From positions 1-34,663 of the forward strand of contig NZ_JAURWA010000062.1 in the NCBI RefSeq assembly GCF_030655195.1: DNA of 34,663 nt, given 5' to 3'. This stretch comes from Patulibacter sp. Lineage in GTDB: Bacteria > Actinomycetota > Thermoleophilia > Solirubrobacterales > Solirubrobacteraceae. A program made the position numbers and the translations under genes. Position 1 is the first letter of the stretch; every line of letters starts with the position of its first letter. Below, piece after piece: positions 14,854-24,363 of the stretch. The notes beneath the pieces were generated by a model. That model worked only from the letters and a program-made list of their open reading frames with translations. It had not been told where the DNA came from and ran no database searches.

Positions 14854-16524
14854 CACCGACCACTCCCCCGCCCCCGCGCTCCGGACGCACCTCACCGCCG
14901 AGCAGGAGTCGGCGGTCACCGCCGAGATCGAGCGCGCCGCCGCGGAGCGCGTGCCCGAGCGCCTGTGGGACCGCGACGACACCCTCTGGGGTCCCGCCGG
15001 GCAGGCCGAGGTCGCCGACCGCCTCGGCTGGCTCGACGCGCCGACCACGGGGCTCCAGCAGCAGGCGACCCTCGAGGCGCTCGCGGCCGAGGTCGCGGCC
15101 GAGGGGTACACGGACGTCGTGCTCGTCGGCATGGGCGGCTCGTCGCTGGCCCCCGAGGTCGTCTGGCACTGGTCCGGCCCGAGCACCGGCGGGCTGCGCC
15201 TGCGCATGCTCGACTCGACCGACCCCGACGCGATCGCCACCGTCGACGCGGCGACCGAGCCCGGGCGCACGCTCGTGCTCGTCTCGACGAAGTCCGGCGG
15301 CACCGTCGAGACGGTCTCGCTGTTCCGGCACTTCTGGTCGCGCAACCCCGACGGCCGTGCGTTCGTCGCGGTGACCGACCCCGGGTCGGGTCTCGAGGCG
15401 ATGGCGAAGGCGCACGACTTCCGGGCGATCTTCCACGGCGACCCCGAGATCGGCGGCCGCTACAGCGCCCTCTCGCCGTTCGGCACCGTCCCCGCCGCAC
15501 TGACCGGCGCGGACCTCGGAGCGCTGCTGCAGGGCGGCGTCCGGGCGCTCGACGCCTCGAAGGCGCCGGTGCCCGAGAACGTCGCGGTCCGGCTCGGCGC
15601 CGCGATCGCCGCGCTGGCGAAGGGCGGGAGGGACAAGCTCGCGCTGCAGGTGCAGGACGAGCGCCTGGGCTCGTTCGGCCTGTGGCTCGAGCAGCTGATC
15701 GCGGAGTCCACGGGCAAGGGCGGCCACGGCGTGCTCCCCGTCGTCGACGACCCGGCCACGGAGGACGGCGGGCTGCCGACGGTCGCCTCCGACCGCCAGC
15801 TGCTCGTGCTGCGCGGCCCCGGCGACGACCCGGTCGTCGACGCGGCGGTCGCGGAGTCGACGGGGGCCGGCGTGCCGGTGCTCGAGCTCGTCGTCACCGG
15901 TCCCGAGGCCCTCGGCGCCGCCTTCTCGATCCTCGAGGTCGCCACCGCCACGGTCGGCTGGTCCCTGGGCATCAACCCGTTCGACCAGCCCGACGTCCAG
16001 GCCGCGAAGGACGCCACGAAGGCCGTGCTCGCCGAGGTCGCCGACGGCACGCCGATCCCGGGCGCGGACGAGGTGAGCGTCGACGCGGTGCTGTCGTTCG
16101 TCAATGGGCTCGCGGCGCCGGACTACCTCGCGATCCTCGCCTACCTGCCGCCGAGCTCCGACGCCGGCGTCGAGGTCGGCCGCCTGCGCAGCGCGCTGGC
16201 CGCCCGCACCGACGCGGCGGTCACCACCGGCTTCGGCCCGCGGTACCTGCATTCCACGGGGCAGCTGCACAAGGGCGGGCCCGCGGTCGGGCACTACCTG
16301 CTGCTCGAGCACGACCCGCGCGCGGAGCGCTCCATCCCCGCCCCGGCGTCGGACGACGAGCCGTCCAACCCGACGACGTCGTTCCGCACCCTCTTCCACG
16401 CCCAGTCGCAGGGCGACCTGCGCACCCTGGGTGCCCACGACCGGCCCGTCCTGCGGGTCAGCCTGGGCAGCGACTGGCGCGAGAGCCTGGCCGCCCTGAC
16501 CACCGCCATCAAGGGGGACTCCTG

Positions 16525-16525
<1 letters not shown>
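14846..16525 (+). CDS. pgi: Glucose-6-phosphate isomerase (Tal-Pgi-type lineage)
   Basis: 559 aa; interconverts glucose 6-phosphate and fructose 6-phosphate. SIS-type motifs appear as VLVGMGGSSLAPEV near residue 91, LDSTDPDAI, VSTKSGGTVET near 151, DPGSGLEAMAK and GGRYSALSPFGTVPAALTG near 203. Later come ESTGKGGHGVLPV and the conserved LHSTGQLHKGGP. These match the isomerase half of the bifunctional transaldolase/phosphoglucose isomerase proteins rather than the classical Pgi, but no transaldolase domain is attached; the upstream codons are the kinase gene. ATG 14846 has GAGGAGT about 8 nt upstream and overlaps the kinase stop, so translation is coupled. Downstream gnd begins in the stop codon (TGATG). 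Confidence 0.94.
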
Positions 16526-17463
<938 letters not shown>

Positions 17464-17489
17464 CGCCCTCCGGCCCGCACGACCCGCCG

Positions 17490-19013
17490 ATGATCCACGA
17501 CGTCCAGCACGACGAGAACCCGCTCGGGGCGGGCCTCGACCAGCTGCCCCCGCCGTCGTCGGTGCTCGTCATCTTCGGCGGCACGGGCAACCTCTCCAAG
17601 CGCAAGCTGCTCCCGGCGCTCTACAACCTCGCCCACGACGGGGCGCTGCCCGAGCGCTTCGGTCTGGTCGGCGTGGCGATGGACGACCTCGACGACGAGG
17701 GCTACCGCACGCTCGTGGGCGAGGCGATCCAGAAGTACTCGCGGCGGCCGTGCGATCCGCTCGTGCTGGAGACGTTCCTCAGCACGATCTCGTTCGTCTC
17801 CGGCGGCTTCGAGGAGGAGGACGCCTACCAGGCCCTGGAGCCCCGGCTGGCCGCGCTGGACGACCGCGCCGGCCAGGCCCTCAACCGGGTCTTCTACCTG
17901 TCCACCGCGCCGCGCTTCTTCGGCACGATCATCGAGCAGCTCGGGGCGCACGGCCTGTCGGACCGCTCCGGTGCCGACACCCGGGTGATCATCGAGAAGC
18001 CGTTCGGCACGACGAAGCAGGAGGCGCTGGCGCTGAACGCCCGCGTCCTGAACGTCCTGCGCGAGGAGCAGGTCTACCGGATCGACCACTACCTCGGGAA
18101 GGAGACGGTCCAGAACCTCCTGGCGCTGCGCTTCGCCAACGGGCTGTTCGAGCCGATCTGGAACCGCAACCACATCCAGTCCGTGCAGATCACCGCCGGG
18201 GAGTCCGTCGGGCTCGAGGGCCGCGCGGGCTACTACGACACGTCCGGCGCGCTGCGCGACCTCGTCCAGAACCATCTGCTCCAGCTGCTCTGCAACCTGG
18301 CGATGGAGCCCCCGACGACGTTCACGGCGGACGACATCCGCACGGAGAAGGTCAAGGTCCTGCGGGCGATCACCCCGATCGACCCCGACCGGATCGAGGA
18401 GGTCGCGGTCCGCGGGCGCTACGGGCCCGGGACCGTCGGCGGCGAGGACGTGCTCGGCTACCTGGAGGAGCCCGACGTCCCGGAGACGTCGACGACCGAG
18501 ACGTTCGTCGCGCTGCGGCTCGAGGTCGACACCTGGCGCTGGGCCGGCGTGCCGTTCTACATCCGCACCGGCAAGCGGATCTCGCGCAAGCTCACCGAGA
18601 TCGCGGTGACCCTGCGCCCCGTGCCGCACAACGCGTTCGACGGCACGACCGTCGAGCCCAACCAGATCGTCTTCTCGATCCAGCCCGACGAGCACGTGTC
18701 GATCAAGCTGGCCGCCAAGGTCCCCGGCTCGGGCATGAACCTGCGGCCGGTGACGATGGACTTCTCGTACGGCACCGCGTTCCTGTCCGCCTCGCCCGAG
18801 GCCTACGAGCGGCTCGTCACCGACGCGCTGCGCGGCGACGCGACGCTCTTCACCCGCGCGGACGAGGTCGAGGCGCAGTGGGCGGTCATGGACCCGATCC
18901 TCACCGCCTGGACCCGGTCGTCCGCCTCGCCGGACGACTACCCGGCCGGCACGTCGGGCCCGAAGTCCGCCCGGCGGATCCTGCTGCCGGGCGACCGCTG
19001 GCGGGCGATCTGA
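17490..19013 (+). CDS. zwf: Glucose-6-phosphate 1-dehydrogenase
   Basis: 507 aa, usual length. Oxidises glucose 6-phosphate to 6-phosphogluconolactone, producing NADPH. The nucleotide loop FGGTGNLSKRKLLPALYNL starts at residue 29; the family usually has GxxGDLxxRK, so an Asn replaces the common Asp. EKPFGT lies near residue 169, and the active-site RIDHYLGKE near 197-205 is intact with its Lys and catalytic His. The C-terminal domain keeps VPFYIRTGKR and PNQIVFSIQPDE. It begins 26 nt after gnd and ends 2 nt before opcA, which encodes its usual actinobacterial/cyanobacterial partner. Confidence 0.96.
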   Translation: MIHDVQHDENPLGAGLDQLPPPSSVLVIFGGTGNLSKRKLLPALYNLAHDGALPERFGLVGVAMDDLDDEGYRTLVGEAIQKYSRRPCDPLVLETFLSTISFVSGGFEEEDAYQALEPRLAALDDRAGQALNRVFYLSTAPRFFGTIIEQLGAHGLSDRSGADTRVIIEKPFGTTKQEALALNARVLNVLREEQVYRIDHYLGKETVQNLLALRFANGLFEPIWNRNHIQSVQITAGESVGLEGRAGYYDTSGALRDLVQNHLLQLLCNLAMEPPTTFTADDIRTEKVKVLRAITPIDPDRIEEVAVRGRYGPGTVGGEDVLGYLEEPDVPETSTTETFVALRLEVDTWRWAGVPFYIRTGKRISRKLTEIAVTLRPVPHNAFDGTTVEPNQIVFSIQPDEHVSIKLAAKVPGSGMNLRPVTMDFSYGTAFLSASPEAYERLVTDALRGDATLFTRADEVEAQWAVMDPILTAWTRSSASPDDYPAGTSGPKSARRILLPGDRWRAI

Positions 19014-19015
19014 GC

Positions 19016-20131
19016 ATGACCCTCCCCCCGGCCGACGCCCTCGGCCCTCCCGCCCCGCGCACGCACGGCACCGCCGTCGAGCACACGGTCTGGCAGCAGG
19101 ACGACGTCGACCCCGGTGCGGTCGAGCAGGCGATGATCGCCCTCGAGCGCGAGCGCTCCCAGCGCCGCCGCGGCGTGCTGCCGGCGCGCGCCCTGAACCT
19201 CGTGGTGGTCGTCGACGCCGACTACACCGGCGAGATCGTCCGGCGGCTGGACGCCGTGGGCCGCAACGCGCCCTCGCGCACCGTGCTCGTGCGCGTCCAC
19301 GGCCACCGTCGCGGGCTGTCCGCGCGCGTCACGCTGTCGACGATCCACGAGGGCACCCCGGACGAGGCGTCGAGCGAGCTCGTCACCCTGGACGTCGCCC
19401 AGCGGCACCTGACGCGTCTGGACTCCATCGTCGACCCGATCGTCCTCACCGACGTGCCGACGCTGCTGTGGGCGCCGCACGGGCACGTGGACGCCCTCGA
19501 GTCGCTCGGGACCCTCGGGCAGACCGTCCTGCTGGACACCGCCGACGCCGCGGACTACACCGCCGGCCTCGACGCCGCCCAGGGCCTGATCGACGACCAC
19601 GGGCTCTCGATCGTCGACCTCTCGTGGCTGCGTGCCACGCCGTGGCGCCTGCGCCTGGCCTCGCACTACGAGCCCCCGGCGCGCCGCGGCGAGCTGTGGT
19701 CGATCGCCGACGTCCAGATCCGCCACCAGCCCGGGTCGGAGACCGCCGCCTGGCTCTTCCTCGGCTGGCTCGCCGACCGGCTGGGCTGGACCCCGGAGCA
19801 CGGACGCACGCGCGATGCGTCGGGGGCCGAGGTCGGTCTGCGGCTGAGCCCCGTCGACGTCGGCGTCCAGGGTCTCGCCGGGGCCACCGTCACCTCGCGC
19901 GCCGGCGCCGTCTTCTCGCTGGACCGCAACCGCGGCGGCCTGCGGGCCGGCCGCACCGACGTGTACGCCGCCGTCGGCGAGCACACCAGCACCGAACGTC
20001 ATTGGACCGTCCTCGGCGCCTCCCGCGGGGAGGCGGGCGTGCTCGGACGCGCGCTCCGCCGTACCCTCGTGCCGGACGACGGCTACATCGGCGCCCTCGC
20101 CACAGCCCGGAGGCTGCTTTCGTGCACCTGA
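19016..20131 (+). CDS. opcA: OpcA, glucose-6-phosphate dehydrogenase assembly/allosteric protein
   Basis: 371 aa, somewhat longer than mycobacterial OpcA of about 300. OpcA binds and activates the zwf product in actinobacteria and cyanobacteria and is not itself an enzyme. Recognisable segments are LNLVVVVDAD, SRTVLVRVHG, DPIVLTDVPTLLWAPHG near residue 140, DLSWLRATPWRLRLASHYEPP near 200, and the C-terminal RLSPVDVGVQGLAGATVTSR. The gene starts 2 nt after zwf and overlaps the next gene by 10 nt. Position in the oxidative pentose phosphate operon is the standard one. Confidence 0.92.
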   Translation: MTLPPADALGPPAPRTHGTAVEHTVWQQDDVDPGAVEQAMIALERERSQRRRGVLPARALNLVVVVDADYTGEIVRRLDAVGRNAPSRTVLVRVHGHRRGLSARVTLSTIHEGTPDEASSELVTLDVAQRHLTRLDSIVDPIVLTDVPTLLWAPHGHVDALESLGTLGQTVLLDTADAADYTAGLDAAQGLIDDHGLSIVDLSWLRATPWRLRLASHYEPPARRGELWSIADVQIRHQPGSETAAWLFLGWLADRLGWTPEHGRTRDASGAEVGLRLSPVDVGVQGLAGATVTSRAGAVFSLDRNRGGLRAGRTDVYAAVGEHTSTERHWTVLGASRGEAGVLGRALRRTLVPDDGYIGALATARRLLSCT

Positions 20132-22029
20132 GTCCCGTCGACCGCCCGAACCCCAACCCGGCGTACCCGCCCATCGCGGACTACGCGTTCGTCTCCGACT
20201 GCGAGACGAACGCGCTGATCGCCCCGTCGGGCGGTGTCGAGTGGATGTGCCTGCCCCGGCACGACAGCCCGTCGGTGTTCGGAGCGATCCTCGACCGCGA
20301 CGCCGGGCAGTTCCGGGTCGGCCCGGTCGGGCAGACGGTCCCCGCCGGCCGGCGCTACCTGCCGGGCACGATGATCCTCGAGACCACCTGGGGCACCCGC
20401 ACCGGCTGGGTCGTCGTCCGCGACGCGCTGCTCGTCGGCCCCTGGCACCACGAGGCCGAGCGCTCCGAGAGCCACCGCCGCTCGCCCACCGACGACGACG
20501 CCGACCACGTCTTCCTGCGGACGATCCGCTGCGTCAACGGCTACGTCGAGATGTACATGGAGTGCGAGCCGGTCTTCGACTACGGCCAGCGCCACGGCCG
20601 CTGGGAGTACGGCTCCGAGGGCTACGGCATCGGCCGGATCAAGGATCCGGGCGGCACCACCGAGCTGACGCTGACCACGGACCTGCGTCTGGGCTTCGAG
20701 GCCCAGCGCGCGCGTGCGCGCACCACCGTCCGCGCCGGCGACACGCACTTCATCGCGCTCTCGTGGTCCAACCACGGCGCCCCGCAGACGTTCGAGGACG
20801 CCCACGCCCGCCTGAACTACACGGCCGACTTCTGGCACGAGTGGCTCAGCCACGGCGAGTTCCCCGACCACCCGTGGCGCCCGCACCTGCAGCGCTCGGC
20901 GATCACGCTGAAGGGCCTGACGTTCGCGCCGACCGGCGCCATGCTCGCGGCGGCCACGACGTCGCTGCCGGAGACGCCGCAGGGCGAGCGCAACTGGGAC
21001 TACCGCTACTCCTGGATCCGCGACTCCACGTTCATGCTCTGGGGCCTCTACACCCTGGGCTTCGACGAGGAGGCCAACGACTTCTTCTACTTCATCCAGG
21101 ACGTCGCCCGGGGCGAGCAGCCGCTGCAGGTGATGTACGGCATCGGGGGCGAGCGGCAGCTCGACGAGTTCGAGCTCGACCACCTCGAGGGCTACGACGG
21201 CGCACGTCCGGTCCGCATCGGCAACGGCGCGTACCACCAGAACCAGCACGACGTCTGGGGGGCGATGCTGGACTCGATCTACCTCCACACGCGCTCCCGC
21301 GACCAGCTGCCCGAGTCGATCTGGCCGATCCTCAAGAAGCAGGTCGCCGAGGCGATCGCGCACTGGCGCGAGCCGGACGCCGGCATCTGGGAGGTCCGCG
21401 GCGGGCTGAAGCACTTCACCCAGTCCAAGGTCATGTGCTGGGTGGCACTGGACCGCGGCGCCCGCCTGGCCGAGCTGCGGGGCGAGCACGAGATCGCCGT
21501 CGGCTGGCAGGAGATCGCCGACGAGATCCACGCCGACATCTGCGAGAACGGCGTCGACGAGCGCGGCGTCTTCTGCCAGCACTACGACACCGACGCGCTG
21601 GACGCGTCGCTGCTGATGCTGCCGCTCGTCCGGTTCCTTCCCCCGGACGACCCGCGGATCCGCGCGACGGTCCTGGCGATCGCCGAGGAGCTGACGGAGG
21701 ACGGGCTCGTCCTGCGCTACAAGGTCGACGAGACCGACGACGGCCTGTCGGGCGAGGAGGGCACGTTCACGATCTGCTCGTTCTGGCTCGTCTCGGCACT
21801 CGTCGAGATCGGCGAGATCGACCGCGGCCGCGAGCTGTGCGAGCGGCTCCTGAGCTTCGCGTCGGACCTGCAGCTCTACGCCGAGGAGCTCGACCCCAAG
21901 ACTGGTCGTCACCTTGGCAACTTCCCCCAGGCGTTCACGCACCTGGCGCTGATCAACGCGGTGATGCACGTGATCCGCGCGAGCGACCCGACCGGCCCGT
22001 TCGGCCCGACGCCCCCGGAGGCACGCTGA
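20122..22029 (+). CDS. GH15-family glucoamylase/trehalase
   Basis: 635 aa from GTG 20122 (GGAGG 9 nt upstream), overlapping opcA by 10 nt. N-terminal beta-sandwich of GH15 enzymes (residues about 15-260: YPPIADYAFVSDCETNALI, then a long linker), followed by an (alpha/alpha)6 barrel. NWDYRYSWIRD (291-301) is the substrate-binding signature. Glu424 in DAGIWEVRG fits the general acid and Glu546 in GEEGTFTICSFW the general base. The family releases glucose from alpha-glucans or from trehalose; mycobacterial members of this subgroup are trehalases. No signal peptide, so it acts in the cytosol on stored glycogen-like glucan or trehalose. Its place between opcA and pgl suggests feeding glucose to the operon's own kinase. 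Specificity is not decidable here. Confidence 0.9.
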   Translation: MHLSPVDRPNPNPAYPPIADYAFVSDCETNALIAPSGGVEWMCLPRHDSPSVFGAILDRDAGQFRVGPVGQTVPAGRRYLPGTMILETTWGTRTGWVVVRDALLVGPWHHEAERSESHRRSPTDDDADHVFLRTIRCVNGYVEMYMECEPVFDYGQRHGRWEYGSEGYGIGRIKDPGGTTELTLTTDLRLGFEAQRARARTTVRAGDTHFIALSWSNHGAPQTFEDAHARLNYTADFWHEWLSHGEFPDHPWRPHLQRSAITLKGLTFAPTGAMLAAATTSLPETPQGERNWDYRYSWIRDSTFMLWGLYTLGFDEEANDFFYFIQDVARGEQPLQVMYGIGGERQLDEFELDHLEGYDGARPVRIGNGAYHQNQHDVWGAMLDSIYLHTRSRDQLPESIWPILKKQVAEAIAHWREPDAGIWEVRGGLKHFTQSKVMCWVALDRGARLAELRGEHEIAVGWQEIADEIHADICENGVDERGVFCQHYDTDALDASLLMLPLVRFLPPDDPRIRATVLAIAEELTEDGLVLRYKVDETDDGLSGEEGTFTICSFWLVSALVEIGEIDRGRELCERLLSFASDLQLYAEELDPKTGRHLGNFPQAFTHLALINAVMHVIRASDPTGPFGPTPPEAR

Positions 22030-22772
22030 TGTCCGACCAGGTCCCGCAGGACACCCACCTCACCGCGCGCAACGGGTTCCGCGTCGTCCCGGTCGCCGAC
22101 GCGGAGGCCGCCAAGGACGTCACCGCCCGGGCGCTGGCCGGCGCGATCACCGCCGCGCGGGCCGGCGGCGCGGAGCGCGTGCGCATCGCCCTGTCGGGCG
22201 GCGGCACGCCGGTGGGCGCCTACGAGCGCCTGGCCGGGATGGTCGACGACTGGCCGTCGATCGACGTCTTCCTCGCCGACGAGCGCTGCGTGCCCTACGA
22301 GGACGAGGACTCCAACGCCCGCCTCGTCGACGAGGCGCTGGGGACGGACCGCGGCCACGTCCTGCACCGCCTCTCCGAGGTCGGCTCGCCGGGAGATCGC
22401 GCCAAGGCCTACGCCCACGACATCGGCGACGCCCCGATGGACGTCGTCCTGCTCGGTCTCGGCGAGGACGGCCACACCGCGTCGCTGGAGCCCGGGCACC
22501 CCTCGCTCGAGGCCGAGGGCGTCACGGTCGCGGTCCTCGACATGAAGAAGCCGCCGCCGGAGCGCGTCTCGCTGACGATTCCGGCGCTGAAGGCCGCGGC
22601 CGTGGTGCTGCTGCTCGTCACGGGCGAGGGCAAGTCGGAGGCCCTGTCGCGCACCCTCGGGTCGCAGGGCATCGAGGCGCCCGCCAGCCTGCTGCGCTCG
22701 GAGACGATGACCGTCGTCGCCGACGAGGCCGCCCTGACCCGGCCGCGGGCCGACGAGGTCTTCGCGTCGTGA
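22029..22772 (+). CDS. pgl: 6-phosphogluconolactonase
   Basis: 247 aa. Hydrolyses 6-phosphogluconolactone, the zwf product, to 6-phosphogluconate. Motifs: [16 protein letters not shown] near residue 54, [22 protein letters not shown] near 78, and [20 protein letters not shown] near 137 containing the conserved GxGxDGHxAS loop. The C-terminal part has [13 protein letters not shown]. The ATG sits in the GH15 stop (TGATG) with GGAGG 8 nt upstream, so translation is coupled. It completes the oxidative branch encoded in this operon together with zwf, opcA and gnd. Confidence 0.95.
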   Translation: MSDQVPQDTHLTARNGFRVVPVADAEAAKDVTARALAGAITAARAGGAERVRIALSGGGTPVGAYERLAGMVDDWPSIDVFLADERCVPYEDEDSNARLVDEALGTDRGHVLHRLSEVGSPGDRAKAYAHDIGDAPMDVVLLGLGEDGHTASLEPGHPSLEAEGVTVAVLDMKKPPPERVSLTIPALKAAAVVLLLVTGEGKSEALSRTLGSQGIEAPASLLRSETMTVVADEAALTRPRADEVFAS

Positions 22773-23452
22773 GCGGCGCCGGCCCGGGGACCCCGGGTCC
22801 GGCCGGGACCCCCGGCGTCCTCGCCGGGTCGCCCGAGGCCACGTCCGTCCGGCTGTGGCTCGTCCGCCACGGCGAGACGGAGTGGGCCCGCGACGGTCGG
22901 CACACCGGCCGCACGGACGTCCCCCTGACCGACCGCGGCCGCGAGCAGGCCGCCGCGCTGCGGGAGCGACTCGCCTCCGAGCGCTTCGTCGCGGTCCGCT
23001 GCTCGCCGCTCTCCCGCGCCCGCGAGACGCTCGAGATCGCAGTCCCCGGCACGCGGCCGACGCTGGACGACGACCTGATGGAGCGCGACTACGGCGTCGC
23101 GGAGGGCCGCACGACGGCCGAGCTGCGCGAGGAGCAGCCCGGCTGGACGTCGTGGACCGCGCAGACCCCGGGCGCGGAGACCATCGACGAGGTCGGCGTC
23201 CGCACCGACCGGGCGATCGCCCGCGCCGTCGCCGCTGGGCGGCACGCCGCGCCGGACGACGGGTGCTCCGCCCACGAGACGCCCGGCGGCGCGGTGCTCG
23301 TCGTCGCCCACGGCCACCTGCTCCGGGTCCTCGCGGCGCGGTGGCTCGAGCAGCCCGCGGGCTTCGGCGCGCAGCTCGTCCTGGGGACGGCGTCGCTGTC
23401 GATCCTGGGGTCGGAGCGGGGCCGCCCCGCCCTCGTGCGCTGGAACACCTGA
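22769..23452 (+). CDS. Histidine phosphatase (phosphoglycerate mutase-like)
   Basis: 227 aa from a GTG start overlapping the pgl stop by 4 nt. After a 25-residue Gly/Pro-rich leader comes [33 protein letters not shown], with the catalytic RHG His near residue 34. [24 protein letters not shown] (acid residue) and [16 protein letters not shown], with the second catalytic His, follow. The family includes 2,3-bisphosphoglycerate-dependent mutases and many small phosphatases. The length and lack of dPGM-specific insertions favour a phosphatase acting on a sugar or nucleotide phosphate. It is the last gene of the operon and is followed by a stem-loop 14 nt later. Confidence 0.88.
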   Translation: MSGAGPGTPGPAGTPGVLAGSPEATSVRLWLVRHGETEWARDGRHTGRTDVPLTDRGREQAAALRERLASERFVAVRCSPLSRARETLEIAVPGTRPTLDDDLMERDYGVAEGRTTAELREEQPGWTSWTAQTPGAETIDEVGVRTDRAIARAVAAGRHAAPDDGCSAHETPGGAVLVVAHGHLLRVLAARWLEQPAGFGAQLVLGTASLSILGSERGRPALVRWNT

Positions 23453-23465
23453 GCGGCGGCACCCG

Positions 23466-23487
23466 GCCGACCGGTGCCCGGGTCGGC
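23466..23487 (+). terminator. Stem-loop after the carbon operon
   Basis: GCCGACC-ggtgcccg-GGTCGGC, a 7-bp stem with an 8-nt loop, starts 14 nt after the last stop codon. It is a plausible terminator without a T-tract. Confidence 0.45.
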
Positions 23488-23559
23488 GCGCCGCAGGAGG
23501 GCCGGTGCGGGCCCCGGCGGACTGGTCCCTCCCGATCGGTGCCGGCGTCCCACACCCCG

Positions 23560-23575
23560 CTGGCTGGTCAGCCAG
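23560..23575. promoter_or_regulatory. Inverted repeat upstream of an SDR gene (possible operator)
   Basis: CTGGCTG-gt-CAGCCAG has perfect 7-bp arms and a 2-nt centre. It ends 2 nt before the -10-like TAGGGT at 23577-23582, so a protein bound there would cover the promoter. Confidence 0.45.
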
Positions 23576-23576
23576 A

Positions 23577-23582
23577 TAGGGT
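23577..23582 (+). promoter_or_regulatory. -10-like hexamer for a leaderless SDR gene
   Basis: TAGGGT is followed by 7 nt and ATG at 23590, with no ribosome site between. It sits beside the inverted repeat at 23560-23575. Confidence 0.5.
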
Positions 23583-23589
23583 CGATCCC

Positions 23590-24360
23590 ATGGCTGACAT
23601 CAAGGGCAAGAGCGCCCTCATCACCGGTGGTGCCTCGGGACTCGGCGAGGCCACGACGCGCAGGCTGCACGCCGACGGCGCGTTCGTCACGATCGCCGAC
23701 ATCCAGGACGAGAAGGGCGAGGCGCTGGTCGCCGAGCTGGGCGAGCGGGCGGTCTTCGTCAAGACCGACGTGACGGACGAGGACGCCGTCAAGGCCGCCG
23801 TCGCCGCCGCCGTGCAGCAGGCGCCGCTGCGGGCCACCGTCAACTGCGCCGGGACCGGCTGGCCGCAGCAGATCTTCCACCACAAGAAGGGCCCGCACCC
23901 CATGCAGCCCTTCGAGACGGTCCTGCGGATCAACCTCTTCGGCACGTTCAACTCGCTGCGGTTCTCCGCCGAGGCGATGTCCGAGAACGAGCCCGACGAC
24001 GAGGGCGAGCGCGGCGTGCTGGTCAATACCGCGTCGGTCGCCGCCTACGAGGGCCAGATCGGCCAGGCCGCGTACTCGGCGTCCAAGGGCGCGATCGTCG
24101 GGATGACCCTGCCGGTCGCCCGCGACCTGGCCCGCTACGGCATCCGCAACGTGACGATCGCGCCGGGCCTGTTCGACACCCCGCTGCTCGGCGCGCTGCC
24201 CGAGGAGGCCCGCGCGTCCCTCGGCGCCCAGGTGCCGTTCCCAGCCCGCCTCGGCCGCCCGTCCGAGTACGCCGACCTGGCGGCCTACATCATCAGCCAG
24301 CCGGTGCTCAACGGCGAGACGATCCGCCTGGACGGCGCGATCCGGATGGCGCCGAAGTAG
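23590..24360 (+). CDS. SDR oxidoreductase, 3-hydroxyacyl-CoA dehydrogenase type II-like
   Basis: 256 aa, typical classical SDR. NAD-binding [18 protein letters not shown] (9-26), acidic ADIQDEKGE after strand 2 (NAD preference), TVNCAGTG (NNAG-type motif), catalytic Ser in [14 protein letters not shown] and YSASK with catalytic Tyr and Lys. The insert [25 protein letters not shown] and the ending [12 protein letters not shown] are characteristic of HSD10-like/3-hydroxyacyl-CoA dehydrogenases, so a fatty-acyl-CoA beta-oxidation role is likely. An acyl-CoA dehydrogenase gene lies 4 kb away on the other strand. The start is set by TAGGGT 7 nt upstream and a palindrome beside it. It converges with wecB, leaving only 3 bp between stops. 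Confidence 0.9.
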   Translation: MADIKGKSALITGGASGLGEATTRRLHADGAFVTIADIQDEKGEALVAELGERAVFVKTDVTDEDAVKAAVAAAVQQAPLRATVNCAGTGWPQQIFHHKKGPHPMQPFETVLRINLFGTFNSLRFSAEAMSENEPDDEGERGVLVNTASVAAYEGQIGQAAYSASKGAIVGMTLPVARDLARYGIRNVTIAPGLFDTPLLGALPEEARASLGAQVPFPARLGRPSEYADLAAYIISQPVLNGETIRLDGAIRMAPK

Positions 24361-24363
24361 GGA

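Noticed and set aside
20083..21969. 628-codon open frame on the minus strand
   Set aside because: Antisense shadow of the GH15 gene with no recognisable motif.
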